From assembly GCF_000010125.1 (NCBI RefSeq), contig NC_007350.1, forward strand, positions 1,550,001 to 1,614,000: a stretch of DNA of 64,000 bases, read 5' to 3'. Made by a program: the position numbers and the translations under genes. Under the pieces are notes generated by a model. It made no database searches and was not told where the DNA came from. It saw only the letters and a program-made list of their open reading frames with translations. Below are positions 30,563 to 40,603 of this stretch, one piece after another (the first letter of the stretch is position 1; each line of letters starts with the position of its first letter). The stretch comes from Staphylococcus saprophyticus subsp. saprophyticus ATCC 15305 = NCTC 7292. Lineage in GTDB: Bacteria; Bacillota; Bacilli; Staphylococcales; Staphylococcaceae.

Positions 30563-31468
30563 TTATTTTACAGTCAATAATTGTTCATAGATGCCAGCTT
30601 CTTTAGCTGCATCAATTAAAGTTGTACCAATTTCAGAAGGTGTGTCTGCTGTTTTTACACCACAACTGTTAAGTGTTTTAATTTTCTCTTCTGCAGTTCC
30701 TTTACCACCTGAGATAATCGCACCAGCATGGCCCATACGTTTACCAGGAGGAGCTGTTTGACCGCCTACGAAGCCTACAACAGGTTTCGTCATATTAGCT
30801 TTAATCCATTCAGCAGCTTCTTCTTCTGCAGTACCCCCGATTTCACCAATCATAACGACAGCCTTAGTTTCATCATCTTCATTAAATGCTTTTAATACAT
30901 CTATAAAGTTTGTACCATTAACTGGGTCGCCACCAATACCAACCGCAGTCGTTTGACCGATACCTTCTTCAGTTAATTGATGTACCGCTTCATATGTTAA
31001 TGTACCAGAGCGTGATACAACGCCTACATGACCTTTTTTATGGATGTATCCTGGCATGATACCAATTTTACATTCATCAGCAGTAATGACACCTGGACAG
31101 TTAGGTCCTACTATACGTGTTTTCTTACCTTCTGAATAACGTTTTACTTTAACCATATCAATTACAGGAATATGTTCTGTGATACAAATCGCTAAATCTA
31201 GTTCAGCTTCGATACATTCTAAAATTGCATCAGCAGCAAATGGTGCTGGTACATAAATAACTGATACTGTTGCACCTGTTTCTTTTTGTGCTTCTTCAAC
31301 TGTATTGAATACTGGAACGCCTTCAACAACCTGTCCGCCTTTACCTGGAGTTACCCCAGCAACAATTTGTGTACCATATTCAAGCATTTGTTTTGTATGG
31401 AAAAGGGCAGTTGACCCTGTGATACCTTGTACAATTACTTTTGTATTTTTATCAATAAATACGCTCAT
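30563..31468 (-). CDS. sucD: Succinyl-CoA synthetase alpha subunit
   Basis: Alpha subunit of the TCA-cycle enzyme that converts succinyl-CoA to succinate with substrate-level phosphorylation. The 301-residue product has the CoA-binding Rossmann domain ([17 protein letters not shown]), [12 protein letters not shown], and the phosphorylated His in [16 protein letters not shown]. It starts 21 bases after sucC and is in the same operon, which carries a CcpA-type site in its promoter. Confidence 0.97.
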   Translation of the reverse strand: MSVFIDKNTKVIVQGITGSTALFHTKQMLEYGTQIVAGVTPGKGGQVVEGVPVFNTVEEAQKETGATVSVIYVPAPFAADAILECIEAELDLAICITEHIPVIDMVKVKRYSEGKKTRIVGPNCPGVITADECKIGIMPGYIHKKGHVGVVSRSGTLTYEAVHQLTEEGIGQTTAVGIGGDPVNGTNFIDVLKAFNEDDETKAVVMIGEIGGTAEEEAAEWIKANMTKPVVGFVGGQTAPPGKRMGHAGAIISGGKGTAEEKIKTLNSCGVKTADTPSEIGTTLIDAAKEAGIYEQLLTVK

Positions 31469-31489
31469 CTTCGTGCTCCCATCCTTTCC

Positions 31490-32656
31490 TTATGCTTCTT
31501 TAACAAGTTTTACGATTTTTTGTGCGCCTTCAGCCATTGTAGCTGCTGGTTCAATTGCTAATCCAGATTCTTTAAGAATTTCTTTACCTCTTTCAACATT
31601 TGTACCTTCTAAACGTACGACAAGTGGTAAAGTAAGCTCGACTTCTTTAACTGCAGCAACAATACCTTCAGCGATAATGTCACATTTCATAATGCCACCA
31701 AAGATATTTACAAAGATACCTTTTACATTTTCATCACCTAAGATAATTTTAAATGCTTCAGTAACTTTTTCTTTAGTTGCGCCGCCCCCTACGTCAAGGA
31801 AGTTAGCCGGATTACCGCCGAAGTGATTGATTGTATCCATAGTTGCCATTGCTAAACCAGCGCCGTTAACCATACAACCAATATCACCATCTAAAGCGAT
31901 ATATGATAAATCGTATTTAGAAGCTTCGATTTCTTTTGGATCTTCTTCTTCTAAATCACGTAATTCTTGAATATCTTTATGTTTAAATAATGCGTTATCA
32001 TCAAAATTAACTTTAGCATCTAATGCTAAAACTTCACCCTCACCCGTAGTAACAAGTGGGTTGATTTCAACGATTGAGCAATCTTTTTCGATGAAAACAT
32101 TATAAAGTGATACTAAAAATTTAGCTGCTTTATTTATAGATTCTTTAGGAATATTAATGTTAAAAGCAATTCTTCTAGCTTGATATGGTGCTAATCCTAC
32201 AACAGGATCAATTGTTTCTTTGAATATTTTTTCAGGTGTTTTAGCAGCAACCTCTTCAATTTCAGTACCGCCTTCTTCTGAAGCCATCAAAGTAACTCTA
32301 TCTGTCGCACGATCGATGACAAAACCAACATAATATTCTTTTTGAATATCGCAGCCCTCTTCTATGTAAAGGCGTTTAATTTCTTTACCTTCTGGACCAG
32401 TTTGATGTGTAACAAGTGTTTTACCTAATAATTCTTTAGCATAAGTTTCAACTTCAGAAAGAGATTTAGCGATTTTAACACCGCCTGCTTTCCCTCTGCC
32501 CCCTGCGTGAATCTGTGCTTTAACCACGTAAACTTTTGAATCTAATTCTTTTGCTTTTTCTACTGCTTCTTCAGCAGTATATGCTACGCGTCCTTCTGGG
32601 ACAGCAACGCCCATAGAACGAAATATTGCTTTACCTTGATACTCGTGGATATTCAT
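31490..32656 (-). CDS. sucC: Succinyl-CoA synthetase beta subunit
   Basis: Beta subunit of succinyl-CoA synthetase, with the ATP-grasp nucleotide site and the succinate site. The 388-residue product starts [12 protein letters not shown] and has the ATP-grasp segment [16 protein letters not shown], the VEINPLVTT metal-binding block and [12 protein letters not shown] in the C-terminal domain. The ATG follows CAGGAGGATGG. It is the first gene of the operon, with a promoter at 32695-32723 overlapped by a cre-like site. Confidence 0.98.
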   Translation of the reverse strand: MNIHEYQGKAIFRSMGVAVPEGRVAYTAEEAVEKAKELDSKVYVVKAQIHAGGRGKAGGVKIAKSLSEVETYAKELLGKTLVTHQTGPEGKEIKRLYIEEGCDIQKEYYVGFVIDRATDRVTLMASEEGGTEIEEVAAKTPEKIFKETIDPVVGLAPYQARRIAFNINIPKESINKAAKFLVSLYNVFIEKDCSIVEINPLVTTGEGEVLALDAKVNFDDNALFKHKDIQELRDLEEEDPKEIEASKYDLSYIALDGDIGCMVNGAGLAMATMDTINHFGGNPANFLDVGGGATKEKVTEAFKIILGDENVKGIFVNIFGGIMKCDIIAEGIVAAVKEVELTLPLVVRLEGTNVERGKEILKESGLAIEPAATMAEGAQKIVKLVKEA

Positions 32657-32694
32657 TCTCCATCCTCCTGTTTCTTAGGTTAAGTTCATATTCA

Positions 32695-32723
32695 ATTATA
32701 AGAAATGAAAGCGCTATTGTAAA
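32695..32723 (-). promoter_or_regulatory. sucCD promoter with overlapping cre-like CcpA site
   Basis: On the minus strand TTTACA (complement of 32718-32723) and TATAAT (complement of 32695-32700) have a 17-base spacer. The spacer contains a cre-like element, ATGAAAGCGCTATTGT on the plus strand at 32705-32720, which matches the consensus core TGnAARCG with mismatches at the far end. CcpA bound there would block polymerase, fitting glucose repression of the TCA cycle. Confidence 0.7.
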
Positions 32724-32763
32724 CTCATTTATCCTACTTAATCCAATTATTTTATTTTAACTA

Positions 32764-33534
32764 TTAATTTACCAAAGATTTAATTGGTTCAAATGTTTTT
32801 CGATGTTCATTTAAAATGCCATATTTTTTAATTCCATCTAAATGTTGTTGCGTACCATATCCAACATTGTTTTCAAAACTATAACCTGGGTATTTTCTAC
32901 CTAAATCTCGCATATATTGATCTCTGTGTTCTTTAGCTAAGACACTAGCAGCAGCTATCGAAACACTTTTAGCGTCACCTTTAATTAAAGATGTTTGCGG
33001 TATATCAATATCCAATGTCATAGCATCTACAAGTAGATGTGTTGGTTTAATTCTCAATCCTTCAATCGCTCTGTGCATTGCTAATTTCGTTGCCTCATAA
33101 ATATTTATTTCATCTATTTCTTCCACCGAAGCATATCCATATGCATAAGCATACACATCATTCAGTAATTTACTTTCGATTGAATGCCTTTGTTTTGCTG
33201 AAAGTTTTTTAGAATCATTTAACCCTGTGAAATGATGATTTTTATTTAAAATAACTGCACATGTAACAACTGGACCTGCTAATGGACCACGCCCCACCTC
33301 ATCTATACCACAAATAAGCGCGTCTGGATTTTCTGCTAAGATGCTATTTTCAAATTCCGTCATTTTCACATAATTATCTAATAACACTTGTTCTTTTTCT
33401 AATTGTTTACGTCTTTGTATCATTGCATTTTGCACACCTTTGCGTGCATCATTATTATATTCACTTCGCTCTAATTCACTTATTGACAGCATATGCTGTA
33501 ACTTACTTTTAATGTCCTTTATCGTTTCGCTCAT
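32764..33534 (-). CDS. rnhB: Ribonuclease HII
   Basis: Removes ribonucleotides and RNA-DNA hybrids during replication and repair. The 256-residue product has an N-terminal extension of about 70 residues common in Firmicutes, then the catalytic [17 protein letters not shown] with the first Asp-Glu pair, LLVDAM and [14 protein letters not shown]. The start at 33534 lies six bases after the rbgA stop and lacks a strong ribosome binding site, which suggests translational coupling to rbgA. Confidence 0.97.
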   Translation of the reverse strand: MSETIKDIKSKLQHMLSISELERSEYNNDARKGVQNAMIQRRKQLEKEQVLLDNYVKMTEFENSILAENPDALICGIDEVGRGPLAGPVVTCAVILNKNHHFTGLNDSKKLSAKQRHSIESKLLNDVYAYAYGYASVEEIDEINIYEATKLAMHRAIEGLRIKPTHLLVDAMTLDIDIPQTSLIKGDAKSVSIAAASVLAKEHRDQYMRDLGRKYPGYSFENNVGYGTQQHLDGIKKYGILNEHRKTFEPIKSLVN

Positions 33535-33540
33535 AATCCA

Positions 33541-34401
33541 TTACACGTCCATTTCGGAAATAATATCAAATGTATACGTACCGATTTTAGCGTTTCTCAC
33601 TTCGTGTATAATTAAATCTATGACCGCTTCGTAATCAATTTCATTACCTCGTCTTAACAATCCTCTTCTACGGCCTATCGCATCAAACCACTCTATATTT
33701 TCTGCTTCTTTTGAAACATCTATTTTATAGTGCTGTATTAAACCGTCATAATCATGTGCTTTCATAAAGTCTAACGCATAGATTGCCACTTCATCTAAGT
33801 GAACAATACTATCTTTGATTGCACCCGTAACACTTAATTTTTTTCCAACCAATTGATCCTCAAATTTTGGCCATAATATACCTGGTGTGTCTAATAATTG
33901 TAGCGATTGACCTACTTTAATCCACTGTTGTTGCTTTGTAACACCAGGCGTGTTACCCGTTTTTGCAATTGATTTATTAGCTAATTTATTAATCAATGTT
34001 GATTTACCTACATTGGGTATCCCTACTATCATTGCTCTAATCGCACGTGGTGTTAATCCTTTTTGTTTTTCTTTTTCAAATTTTTCTTTGGTTGCTTTGA
34101 TAGCAGTTTGTTCAACTTGTTTTAGACCTTTACCATGCTTCGCATCAATTGCAACTGGATAAAAGCCTTTTTCTTTAAAATATGATTCCCATTTCTCTAA
34201 TTCTTTTAAATTCGCCATATCTTTTTTATTTAAAATAACGACTCTAGGCTTTTGTTGTATAACCTCATCAATCATTGGATTTCTAGAACTATAAGGTATG
34301 CGCGCATCTACAAGTTCAAATACAACATCTACTTTTTTTAATTGCTCTGAAACTTCTCTTTTTGCTTTGGCCATATGACCTGGATACCACTGAATTACCA
34401 T
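33541..34401 (-). CDS. rbgA: Ribosome biogenesis GTPase RbgA (YlqF)
   Basis: A circularly permuted GTPase required for late 50S assembly. In the 286-residue product the G4 motif NKKD (58-61) precedes G1 (GIPNVGKS, 127-134) and G3 (DTPG), confirming the permutation. The C-terminal domain binds the ribosome. The frame is open to 34437; GAAGGGTGAG precedes the ATG at 34401 ([15 protein letters not shown]), the standard start. It is co-transcribed with rnhB. Confidence 0.96.
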   Translation of the reverse strand: MVIQWYPGHMAKAKREVSEQLKKVDVVFELVDARIPYSSRNPMIDEVIQQKPRVVILNKKDMANLKELEKWESYFKEKGFYPVAIDAKHGKGLKQVEQTAIKATKEKFEKEKQKGLTPRAIRAMIVGIPNVGKSTLINKLANKSIAKTGNTPGVTKQQQWIKVGQSLQLLDTPGILWPKFEDQLVGKKLSVTGAIKDSIVHLDEVAIYALDFMKAHDYDGLIQHYKIDVSKEAENIEWFDAIGRRRGLLRRGNEIDYEAVIDLIIHEVRNAKIGTYTFDIISEMDV

Positions 34402-34767
34402 ATATCTCACCCTTCTATTACTTATGACTTTTATCAATTTTGTTTATTATTTTATTCGTTCATACCGTTTAGTTTGCTTTAGCATCATAACACGTTGGTG
34501 CATGTGTTATAAACAAATTAATTAGATAATCACTGTTCATTCTTAATTTTACAACAAAAAAACAGCAAGTGCATGATATTTTCATTTTTATTTACAATAC
34601 CAATGATTCATTAAACAATAACTTGAATTTCTAACCTTTCTTTGTAAAAATTAAAAACCTAGCATTCAAAATTAAAATTTTTCTAAATAATAATAGTTAT
34701 TTTTATCTAAATACTAAAAATGTAGATACAATAGAATTATATTAAACAAATAAATAGGAGATTGCCT
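34402..34767. other. Divergent intergenic region between rbgA and yfhO1
   Basis: A 366-base AT-rich region between oppositely directed genes. A 7-base inverted repeat, ATAACAC (34487-34493) and GTGTTAT (34504-34510), lies in the spacer of a weak minus-strand promoter candidate (TTTATA-18-TATGAT) for rbgA. Near yfhO1 only TACAAT-like hexamers are seen, without a good -35. Confidence 0.4.
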
Positions 34768-37347
34768 ATGAAACAAAAATTATTATATCTTTGTTTATTC
34801 GTAACATTGGCAGTCGTTGGCCATAGTTACATCATATATAGATTTATTCATGATGGTGTTTTATTCACGGGTCCTAATGATGGTATGGAACAAATGGTGC
34901 CGATTCAAATGTATCTATTTGATAACTGGCATCATGGTAATTTCTTTTATGCTTCAGATTTTGGACTCGGTGGTGATTTTTTTAGTGACTTAAGCTATTA
35001 CTTCTCCACAAATATTATTTTTATCATAAATGTGATTGTAATTGTTTTATTAAAGACGTTTATAACACTGGATACTACTCATATTATGTTTTGGATGACC
35101 AATGCACTCATTGTTTCTATTTTTAAATCTGCGATTGCAATGCTTGCGACTTATCTATATGTCCGTTATATAGCTTTAAATAAAAAAATTGCCGTTCTAG
35201 CTGCGTTCATTTTTGTAATTTCACCAATCTATTTCAGGTTCACAGTATATTGGCCATTTTTCAGTGATGTTTTTATTTGGTTACCGTTGTTATTGTGGTC
35301 AATCGAACGTTTTTTAAAAAGTGGGAAGATTGGTTTCTTTATCATTATAGTAGCCATTACATTAATCAATAATTTTTATTTTGCATATTATCAATTATTA
35401 ACTGGATTAATTTATTTAACTATCAGACTAGTGTTTAGACATCAAGCTGATATCATTCCTAGGTTCAAGTCTTTCATGTCTTTATTTATTGCATCAGTTA
35501 TTGGATTAGGATGTAGTCTTCCATTCTTTTTCCCAGCAATTCAAAGTTTCTTTAATAATAGACGCACACCTTTTGACGGCAATGTAGATTTATTTGAGCC
35601 ATTCAATCAAAATACCAATGTTTTTTATGATAATTATTTAATCGTAATATTATTTATCACTGGTCAGGCGTTATTATCATTCAAATTATACAAACATTAT
35701 TATTTCAAATTATTTGCAATTTCTACGCTTATATTAATTTGTGCTAGTTTTGTTCCTTTTATCGATCAGATATTTAATGGCTTTTCAGCGCCACAAAAAC
35801 GTTGGCATTATTTAATAGCATTTAATTCTGCAGTTTTAATTGGCTTATATGTAAAATATTTTCGGACAATTTCTATACCAAACTATATTTTTTCATCCGT
35901 TATCTCATTAAGTATTATTGGCTTAAGTGCATGGTATTATGATGATGTTGTAGCATGGGTTTGGTTCGCACCCATAGTGAGTTTAATTGGCTTTTTAATT
36001 CTATTAATCAATGAATCTCATATCAAACTTAAACTTACACATTTATTTGTTTTATCAATAATGATTTTAACAGTCTTAGTTTCTACTGTATTTATACGAA
36101 ATCAAATTTATTTTGAAGACCATGTCAAACGTGCTAATGCTTATTTTGTGAATGCAAGCCTTTTTAACACACCATTACAACAGCAATTAGTTAAAGATAT
36201 GAATACACATAAACTTGAAGATGAGCGCATAGATTGGCGTGTCAATGAACAAGACAATACGCCGATGTATCAACAATTTAAAGGACTAAGTATCTATTCT
36301 AGTATATTTGATCATCACATATTAGATTTTTACTATGATGAGCTAAAAATCAATATGCAAGAAGAATCAGTGAGTAGATATCAATCAACCAATGGGCGTC
36401 AAAATATGAGCAGTTTATTTTCTATTAAATATCTAATGGTCAAGCGCTATCAACATAATATTCCTGCATACTTCAAAAAGATTAAAAACGATGGTCAATA
36501 TGAAATTTATGAAAACACTTTAAATTTACCATCTGTACGTGTTTCTAATAAAAAGTATAATTCAAATGATTTACATAACCCTATTGATAAAGAACATGCA
36601 ATGATGGATGGCGTTATTTTAAATAATAAAGGTGCATCTTATACGGCAAAGGCACCAAATTTATTAAATCAAACTCGTATCACGTACAAAGATATAGATA
36701 ACAAACGCAATCATCAAATACATGCTTCTAAAAACGATAGCCATGTACAAATTCATATACCTAAACATTTAAGACAACGTTATCATGACTTTTATTTAAC
36801 GATTAAAGTCAAACGTGGTCTACCAGATAGTAATTTTTCAGTCCAAATAAATAACTATACAAATAACCGCTTGTACAACAATTCGACTTATCGAACAGGT
36901 GTGGATACACAACTTTATAGAACACAACCTGATAAAAATGGTAATATAAATGTTGGGCTAAGCCCAACAGGTAATTACTATCTAGATATTCAAAGTTTGC
37001 ATGGTGAAAACTACAATCATTTAAAATCAGCATATGCAAAGCAAAATAACGATGGACATTATACAGATATTAAAAATGGCGTGAAGGTTAAGTTAGGTCC
37101 TCACGAAAAAGGAATCGCTACGATTAATATACCGTATCGTGAAGGCATGACTGCATATGTCGACAACAAAAAAATTAAACCATTAAATGTGAATTATATG
37201 ATGACTGGCGTGCCAGTTTCAAAAGATAGCAAAGAAATCATAATCAAATATCGTCCAAAATATTGGTATACGGTTACTGCTATTTCAATTATTTTCATTA
37301 TAGGATCGCTATCATGGTTTATGAGAAAGAGATATAAAAACAAATAA
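34768..37347 (+). CDS. yfhO: YfhO-family polytopic membrane protein (first copy)
   Basis: An 859-residue membrane protein of the YfhO family (GT-C-like glycosyltransferase fold). It starts with a signal-like hydrophobic segment and has a dozen or so transmembrane helices up to about residue 450, interrupted by an early extracytoplasmic loop with the family motif TGPNDGMEQMVPIQMYLF and FGLGGDFFSDLSYY. A large extracytoplasmic domain (about 450-830) and a final helix follow. In Bacillus and S. aureus YfhO works with an undecaprenyl-phosphate sugar transferase (CsbB) and a flippase (GtcA) to glycosylate lipoteichoic acid. A role in wall polymer glycosylation is inferred here; the acceptor is unknown. 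AGGAG lies seven bases before the ATG. A homologous second copy follows after 42 bases. Confidence 0.85.
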   Translation: MKQKLLYLCLFVTLAVVGHSYIIYRFIHDGVLFTGPNDGMEQMVPIQMYLFDNWHHGNFFYASDFGLGGDFFSDLSYYFSTNIIFIINVIVIVLLKTFITLDTTHIMFWMTNALIVSIFKSAIAMLATYLYVRYIALNKKIAVLAAFIFVISPIYFRFTVYWPFFSDVFIWLPLLLWSIERFLKSGKIGFFIIIVAITLINNFYFAYYQLLTGLIYLTIRLVFRHQADIIPRFKSFMSLFIASVIGLGCSLPFFFPAIQSFFNNRRTPFDGNVDLFEPFNQNTNVFYDNYLIVILFITGQALLSFKLYKHYYFKLFAISTLILICASFVPFIDQIFNGFSAPQKRWHYLIAFNSAVLIGLYVKYFRTISIPNYIFSSVISLSIIGLSAWYYDDVVAWVWFAPIVSLIGFLILLINESHIKLKLTHLFVLSIMILTVLVSTVFIRNQIYFEDHVKRANAYFVNASLFNTPLQQQLVKDMNTHKLEDERIDWRVNEQDNTPMYQQFKGLSIYSSIFDHHILDFYYDELKINMQEESVSRYQSTNGRQNMSSLFSIKYLMVKRYQHNIPAYFKKIKNDGQYEIYENTLNLPSVRVSNKKYNSNDLHNPIDKEHAMMDGVILNNKGASYTAKAPNLLNQTRITYKDIDNKRNHQIHASKNDSHVQIHIPKHLRQRYHDFYLTIKVKRGLPDSNFSVQINNYTNNRLYNNSTYRTGVDTQLYRTQPDKNGNINVGLSPTGNYYLDIQSLHGENYNHLKSAYAKQNNDGHYTDIKNGVKVKLGPHEKGIATINIPYREGMTAYVDNKKIKPLNVNYMMTGVPVSKDSKEIIIKYRPKYWYTVTAISIIFIIGSLSWFMRKRYKNK

Positions 37348-37389
37348 ATTCATAATTTAAAAGGAGTTTGTCGGAGATGAGGTATAACC

Positions 37390-40011
37390 ATGTTTCGTAA
37401 ACTTTGGTCTCACAAAGTTTCAAGATTATTTTGTATTATAGCAATGGGCATTTTAGTTGCACTATTAACATTTACACCGTACATCTATCGATATATAACG
37501 CAAGGTAATGTATTTAGTGGATCAGGTGACGGTTTTAGGCAAATGATGCCCTTTCAAATGTACCTTTATGAACACTTTAGCCAATTCAAACTATTTTATG
37601 ATCACTCATTTGGGCTAGGTGGCGATTATGTTAAAGACTTATCATATTATTATTCGACCTCACCTTTAACATGGATTAACTTCATTTTTGTTTGGTTTTC
37701 AGAGATTTTATTTAATAGTCATCCTAACCAAATAAGTTATTGGGCAAGCAATCAAATTATTGTTGCTTTTGTCAAAGGTGTTGTCACGTTTGTCATTTCA
37801 TTTTACTTTTTTAGATATTTAAAATTTAAAAATTATGCTACGTTGCTTGCTGCAATGCTTTATGCTTCATCAACGACTGTGATTTATTTTAATTTCACTT
37901 GGTCGTATTACGGTGATTTACTTATTTTCCTTCCTTTATCATTACTAGGTGTTGAACGATTTTATAAAGAAAAGAAAATTGGTTTATTCATATTCGCCAT
38001 TGCACTAACCTTATTTTCAAATTTTTATTTTAGTTATTACGAAGCGATTGTCCTCCTAGCATACGTCGCTTATAGGTTTATCTTTCCACATCCAACTGAT
38101 TTGGTTTCTCGGAAACAACAACTTATTTTGATTCCTATTGCAGTTATTTTAAGTACTTTAATAGGCATCTGGGGCTTTTATACGGGCGTTACTTCATTTT
38201 TCAATAACGATCGAGTTAGTAACCCATATTTTAAAATTCCACTGTTCACTGATTTCGCACGTCAAAAGCATTTTTTCACAAATGGTTTTTATATTACAGT
38301 GTCTATAATAACTGTGGTCGCTTTATTATCTTTTAAACTATACAAACATTATTATTATAGATTATTTGCAATTGCTACGTGGATCATGTTGATTGGGTCA
38401 CTTACACCACATTTCGATAGCATGTTCAATGGATTTTCAACTCCAGAACGTAGATGGGTATACATATTTGCAATCATGTCTGCTGGCTTAATCGCCCTAT
38501 TTATCCAGCACCTATCGGAATTAACTCTGAAAGCCTATATCTTAACCTGCATTCCAGTATGTATCATCATGCTAGTCATGAATATTATCGTTACAGATCA
38601 AAAAATGTCATGGATGATTATTTGTTTCATACTTATGGTATTTATCGCTTTATTATTATTTAAGAAAAACTTATTACAAAATCATTGGTTTAAGGTATCC
38701 ATAATAGTTTTATTTGTAATTCAACAAGCATTCATATTATCTAATGATTACTATAATAATGTGAAAAGATATGAATCTACAAAACAAGCCATACAGGACT
38801 CTGATTATCATAGCCCAGCTTTAGCCAAAAAAATAAATGCAATAAACCACCAGCAAGATGATCCATTACATCGTATCGATTATATGTCTCAATATGGATT
38901 AAATTCACCAATGATTTACCATTTTAATGGCATTGCTTTATATTCAAGTATTTTCGATGGCGATATTTTAAAATATTATGATAAAACACTACAAATCAAT
39001 ATGCATACAGATAAAAACAGCACGTATCGTTTATTATCTAATCGCGCCAACTTAATGGCTTTATGGCATGTAGAGGACCGTATTCGTCGGCCTGATGATT
39101 TAAATATGCCCTATGGATTTACACAGAAAGATATAGTTCATCATTCTAAAAAAGAATCATTTATACATTCAGTTAATCAAATCCATTATCCAAGTGCACA
39201 CATTACAGATAAGGTTTATAATGCGAATGATTTAAAATCACCCTTAGATAAAGAACAAGCCATGCTACAAGGTGTCGTTTTTGACAATAATACAGAAGCC
39301 AATCAATCGTTCAAGCCGAATAAAAACTTATTATCCGATGCTTCTGCAACACTAAAAGATGCACACAGATTAGATAATCATCAACTGATTATAGAAAAAG
39401 ACAATGGTGGTATAAGTTACCAATTGCCTTCGTCTATTGCTAATAAATATAAAGATATGTACGTTGAAATGGATGTTGAATTACTTTCTCCAGATAAGGA
39501 ACATGACGTTGGTATTAACGAATACAATCAACATCGTAATGAGTTATCTTATAAATATAGACGTTTTGTAACACCAGTCACAATGAGGGTTAAAGCAAAC
39601 GAAAAACTTAATCTTAAATTGTCTAAAGGTAAGTATAGAGTGAATGTTAAAGGCATATATGGCGAAGATTATCATACCTTGCGCCATGCATCTAGTTCAT
39701 TAGACGCTGTTAAAGTCACACAACAACGTAATGGCTATACGATTCATAAGCATAAAAATGATGCAGGCTACTTAGTCTTGCCAATGGCGTATAGAGATGG
39801 GATGCAAGCCTATGAAGGAGATAAAAAAGTCACTGTAAAGCAAGGTAATGGTATAATGACTGTCATTCCTGTTGATAAAGGACAAGAAATAATCAAACTC
39901 AAATATGCACCACCTTACCATAAAACATTAATTATTTTGACGGTGATAGGTATCATCTCAAGTATTATTTTTACAAAGCGCATTTCAAAATCTTCAAAAA
40001 GAGAAATTTAA
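37390..40011 (+). CDS. YfhO-family polytopic membrane protein (second copy)
   Basis: An 873-residue paralogue of the preceding gene with the same layout: an N-terminal helix, a GSGDGFRQMMPFQMYLYEHF loop, FGLGGDYVKDLSYYYSTSPL, many membrane helices, a large soluble domain and a final helix followed by a basic tail. Matching blocks in both copies include SLYSSIFD-type sequence and LDKEQAM/IDKEHAM, so the pair arose by duplication but has diverged widely. A GAGGTATAACC site precedes the ATG. It is probably co-transcribed with the first copy. Function is likely transfer of lipid-linked sugars outside the membrane, possibly with different donor or acceptor preference. Confidence 0.83.
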   Translation: MFRKLWSHKVSRLFCIIAMGILVALLTFTPYIYRYITQGNVFSGSGDGFRQMMPFQMYLYEHFSQFKLFYDHSFGLGGDYVKDLSYYYSTSPLTWINFIFVWFSEILFNSHPNQISYWASNQIIVAFVKGVVTFVISFYFFRYLKFKNYATLLAAMLYASSTTVIYFNFTWSYYGDLLIFLPLSLLGVERFYKEKKIGLFIFAIALTLFSNFYFSYYEAIVLLAYVAYRFIFPHPTDLVSRKQQLILIPIAVILSTLIGIWGFYTGVTSFFNNDRVSNPYFKIPLFTDFARQKHFFTNGFYITVSIITVVALLSFKLYKHYYYRLFAIATWIMLIGSLTPHFDSMFNGFSTPERRWVYIFAIMSAGLIALFIQHLSELTLKAYILTCIPVCIIMLVMNIIVTDQKMSWMIICFILMVFIALLLFKKNLLQNHWFKVSIIVLFVIQQAFILSNDYYNNVKRYESTKQAIQDSDYHSPALAKKINAINHQQDDPLHRIDYMSQYGLNSPMIYHFNGIALYSSIFDGDILKYYDKTLQINMHTDKNSTYRLLSNRANLMALWHVEDRIRRPDDLNMPYGFTQKDIVHHSKKESFIHSVNQIHYPSAHITDKVYNANDLKSPLDKEQAMLQGVVFDNNTEANQSFKPNKNLLSDASATLKDAHRLDNHQLIIEKDNGGISYQLPSSIANKYKDMYVEMDVELLSPDKEHDVGINEYNQHRNELSYKYRRFVTPVTMRVKANEKLNLKLSKGKYRVNVKGIYGEDYHTLRHASSSLDAVKVTQQRNGYTIHKHKNDAGYLVLPMAYRDGMQAYEGDKKVTVKQGNGIMTVIPVDKGQEIIKLKYAPPYHKTLIILTVIGIISSIIFTKRISKSSKREI

Positions 40012-40049
40012 GGACATATTTTTTTAGTCCCTATTTGGTCATATTAAAA

Positions 40050-40084
40050 GCCCACGACTTTGCCATTTACTAATCGTCGTGAGC
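40050..40084 (+). terminator. Hairpin downstream of the second yfhO copy
   Basis: GCCCACGAC (40050-40058) and GTCGTGAGC (40076-40084) pair with one mismatch. The tail is TATATATTT rather than a clean U-run, so the terminator call is moderate. Confidence 0.5.
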
Positions 40085-40094
40085 TATATATTTA

Positions 40095-40131
40095 AATAAA
40101 AAAGCGATTCTCATAATGAGAACCGCTTTTT
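40095..40131 (-). terminator. Terminator downstream of rplS
   Basis: AAAGCGATTCTCA (40101-40113) and TGAGAACCGCTTT (40117-40129) form a 13-base-pair stem with one G-U pair and a 3-base loop, with T-tracts on both sides. It ends the rpsP-rplS operon and may also stop yfhO transcripts. Confidence 0.88.
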
Positions 40132-40149
40132 ATATGCTTAATATGCTGA

Positions 40150-40500
40150 TTAACGAATTTCTTTAATTCTAGCAGCTTTACCACGTAATTCACGTAGGTA
40201 GTATAATTTAGCACGACGAACTTTACCACGACGTGAAACTTCGATTTTTTCGATTTTTGGTGTGTGTAATGGGAAAGTACGTTCCACACCTACACCTGAA
40301 GAAATCTTACGAACAGTGAAAGTTTCTGAAATACCTCCACCACGGCGTTTGATTACTACACCTTCGAATACTTGGATACGTTCACGTGTACCTTCAATAA
40401 TACGTACGTGCACTTTTAAAGTGTCACCTGGACGGAATGAAGGTAAATCTGTGCGTAATTGCGATTGAGTTACTGCTTCGATTAATTTGTGATTACTCAT
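40150..40500 (-). CDS. rplS: 50S ribosomal protein L19
   Basis: L19 lies at the 30S-50S interface. The 116-residue product has [31 protein letters not shown], the family hallmark, and ends in a basic [15 protein letters not shown] tail. It is the last gene of rpsP-rimM-trmD-rplS and has its own leader of about 100 bases that resembles the Firmicute L19 leader. Confidence 0.98.
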   Translation of the reverse strand: MSNHKLIEAVTQSQLRTDLPSFRPGDTLKVHVRIIEGTRERIQVFEGVVIKRRGGGISETFTVRKISSGVGVERTFPLHTPKIEKIEVSRRGKVRRAKLYYLRELRGKAARIKEIR

Positions 40501-40509
40501 TATTTTTTC

Positions 40510-40590
40510 TCTCCTTCAACCTATGTTCTTGCCTCGACAAAATATAGCAGCGGATCATAGTGATTTTTCGTGTGTCGCACACTTAAAATA
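40510..40590 (-). ncRNA. L19 leader-like RNA upstream of rplS
   Basis: The minus-strand leader carries AUGAUCCGCUGCU and then GUCGAGGCAAGAAC, separated by a U-rich stretch, followed by the ribosome binding site. From memory these blocks resemble the Firmicute L19 leader, an autoregulatory element. I have not run a covariance search. Confidence 0.55.
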
Positions 40591-40603
40591 TGTTAGCACA
40601 TTG

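Noticed and set aside
31305..31826. 173-codon plus-strand frame across sucD/sucC
   Set aside because: Antisense shadow of two conserved genes; no domain or translation signal.
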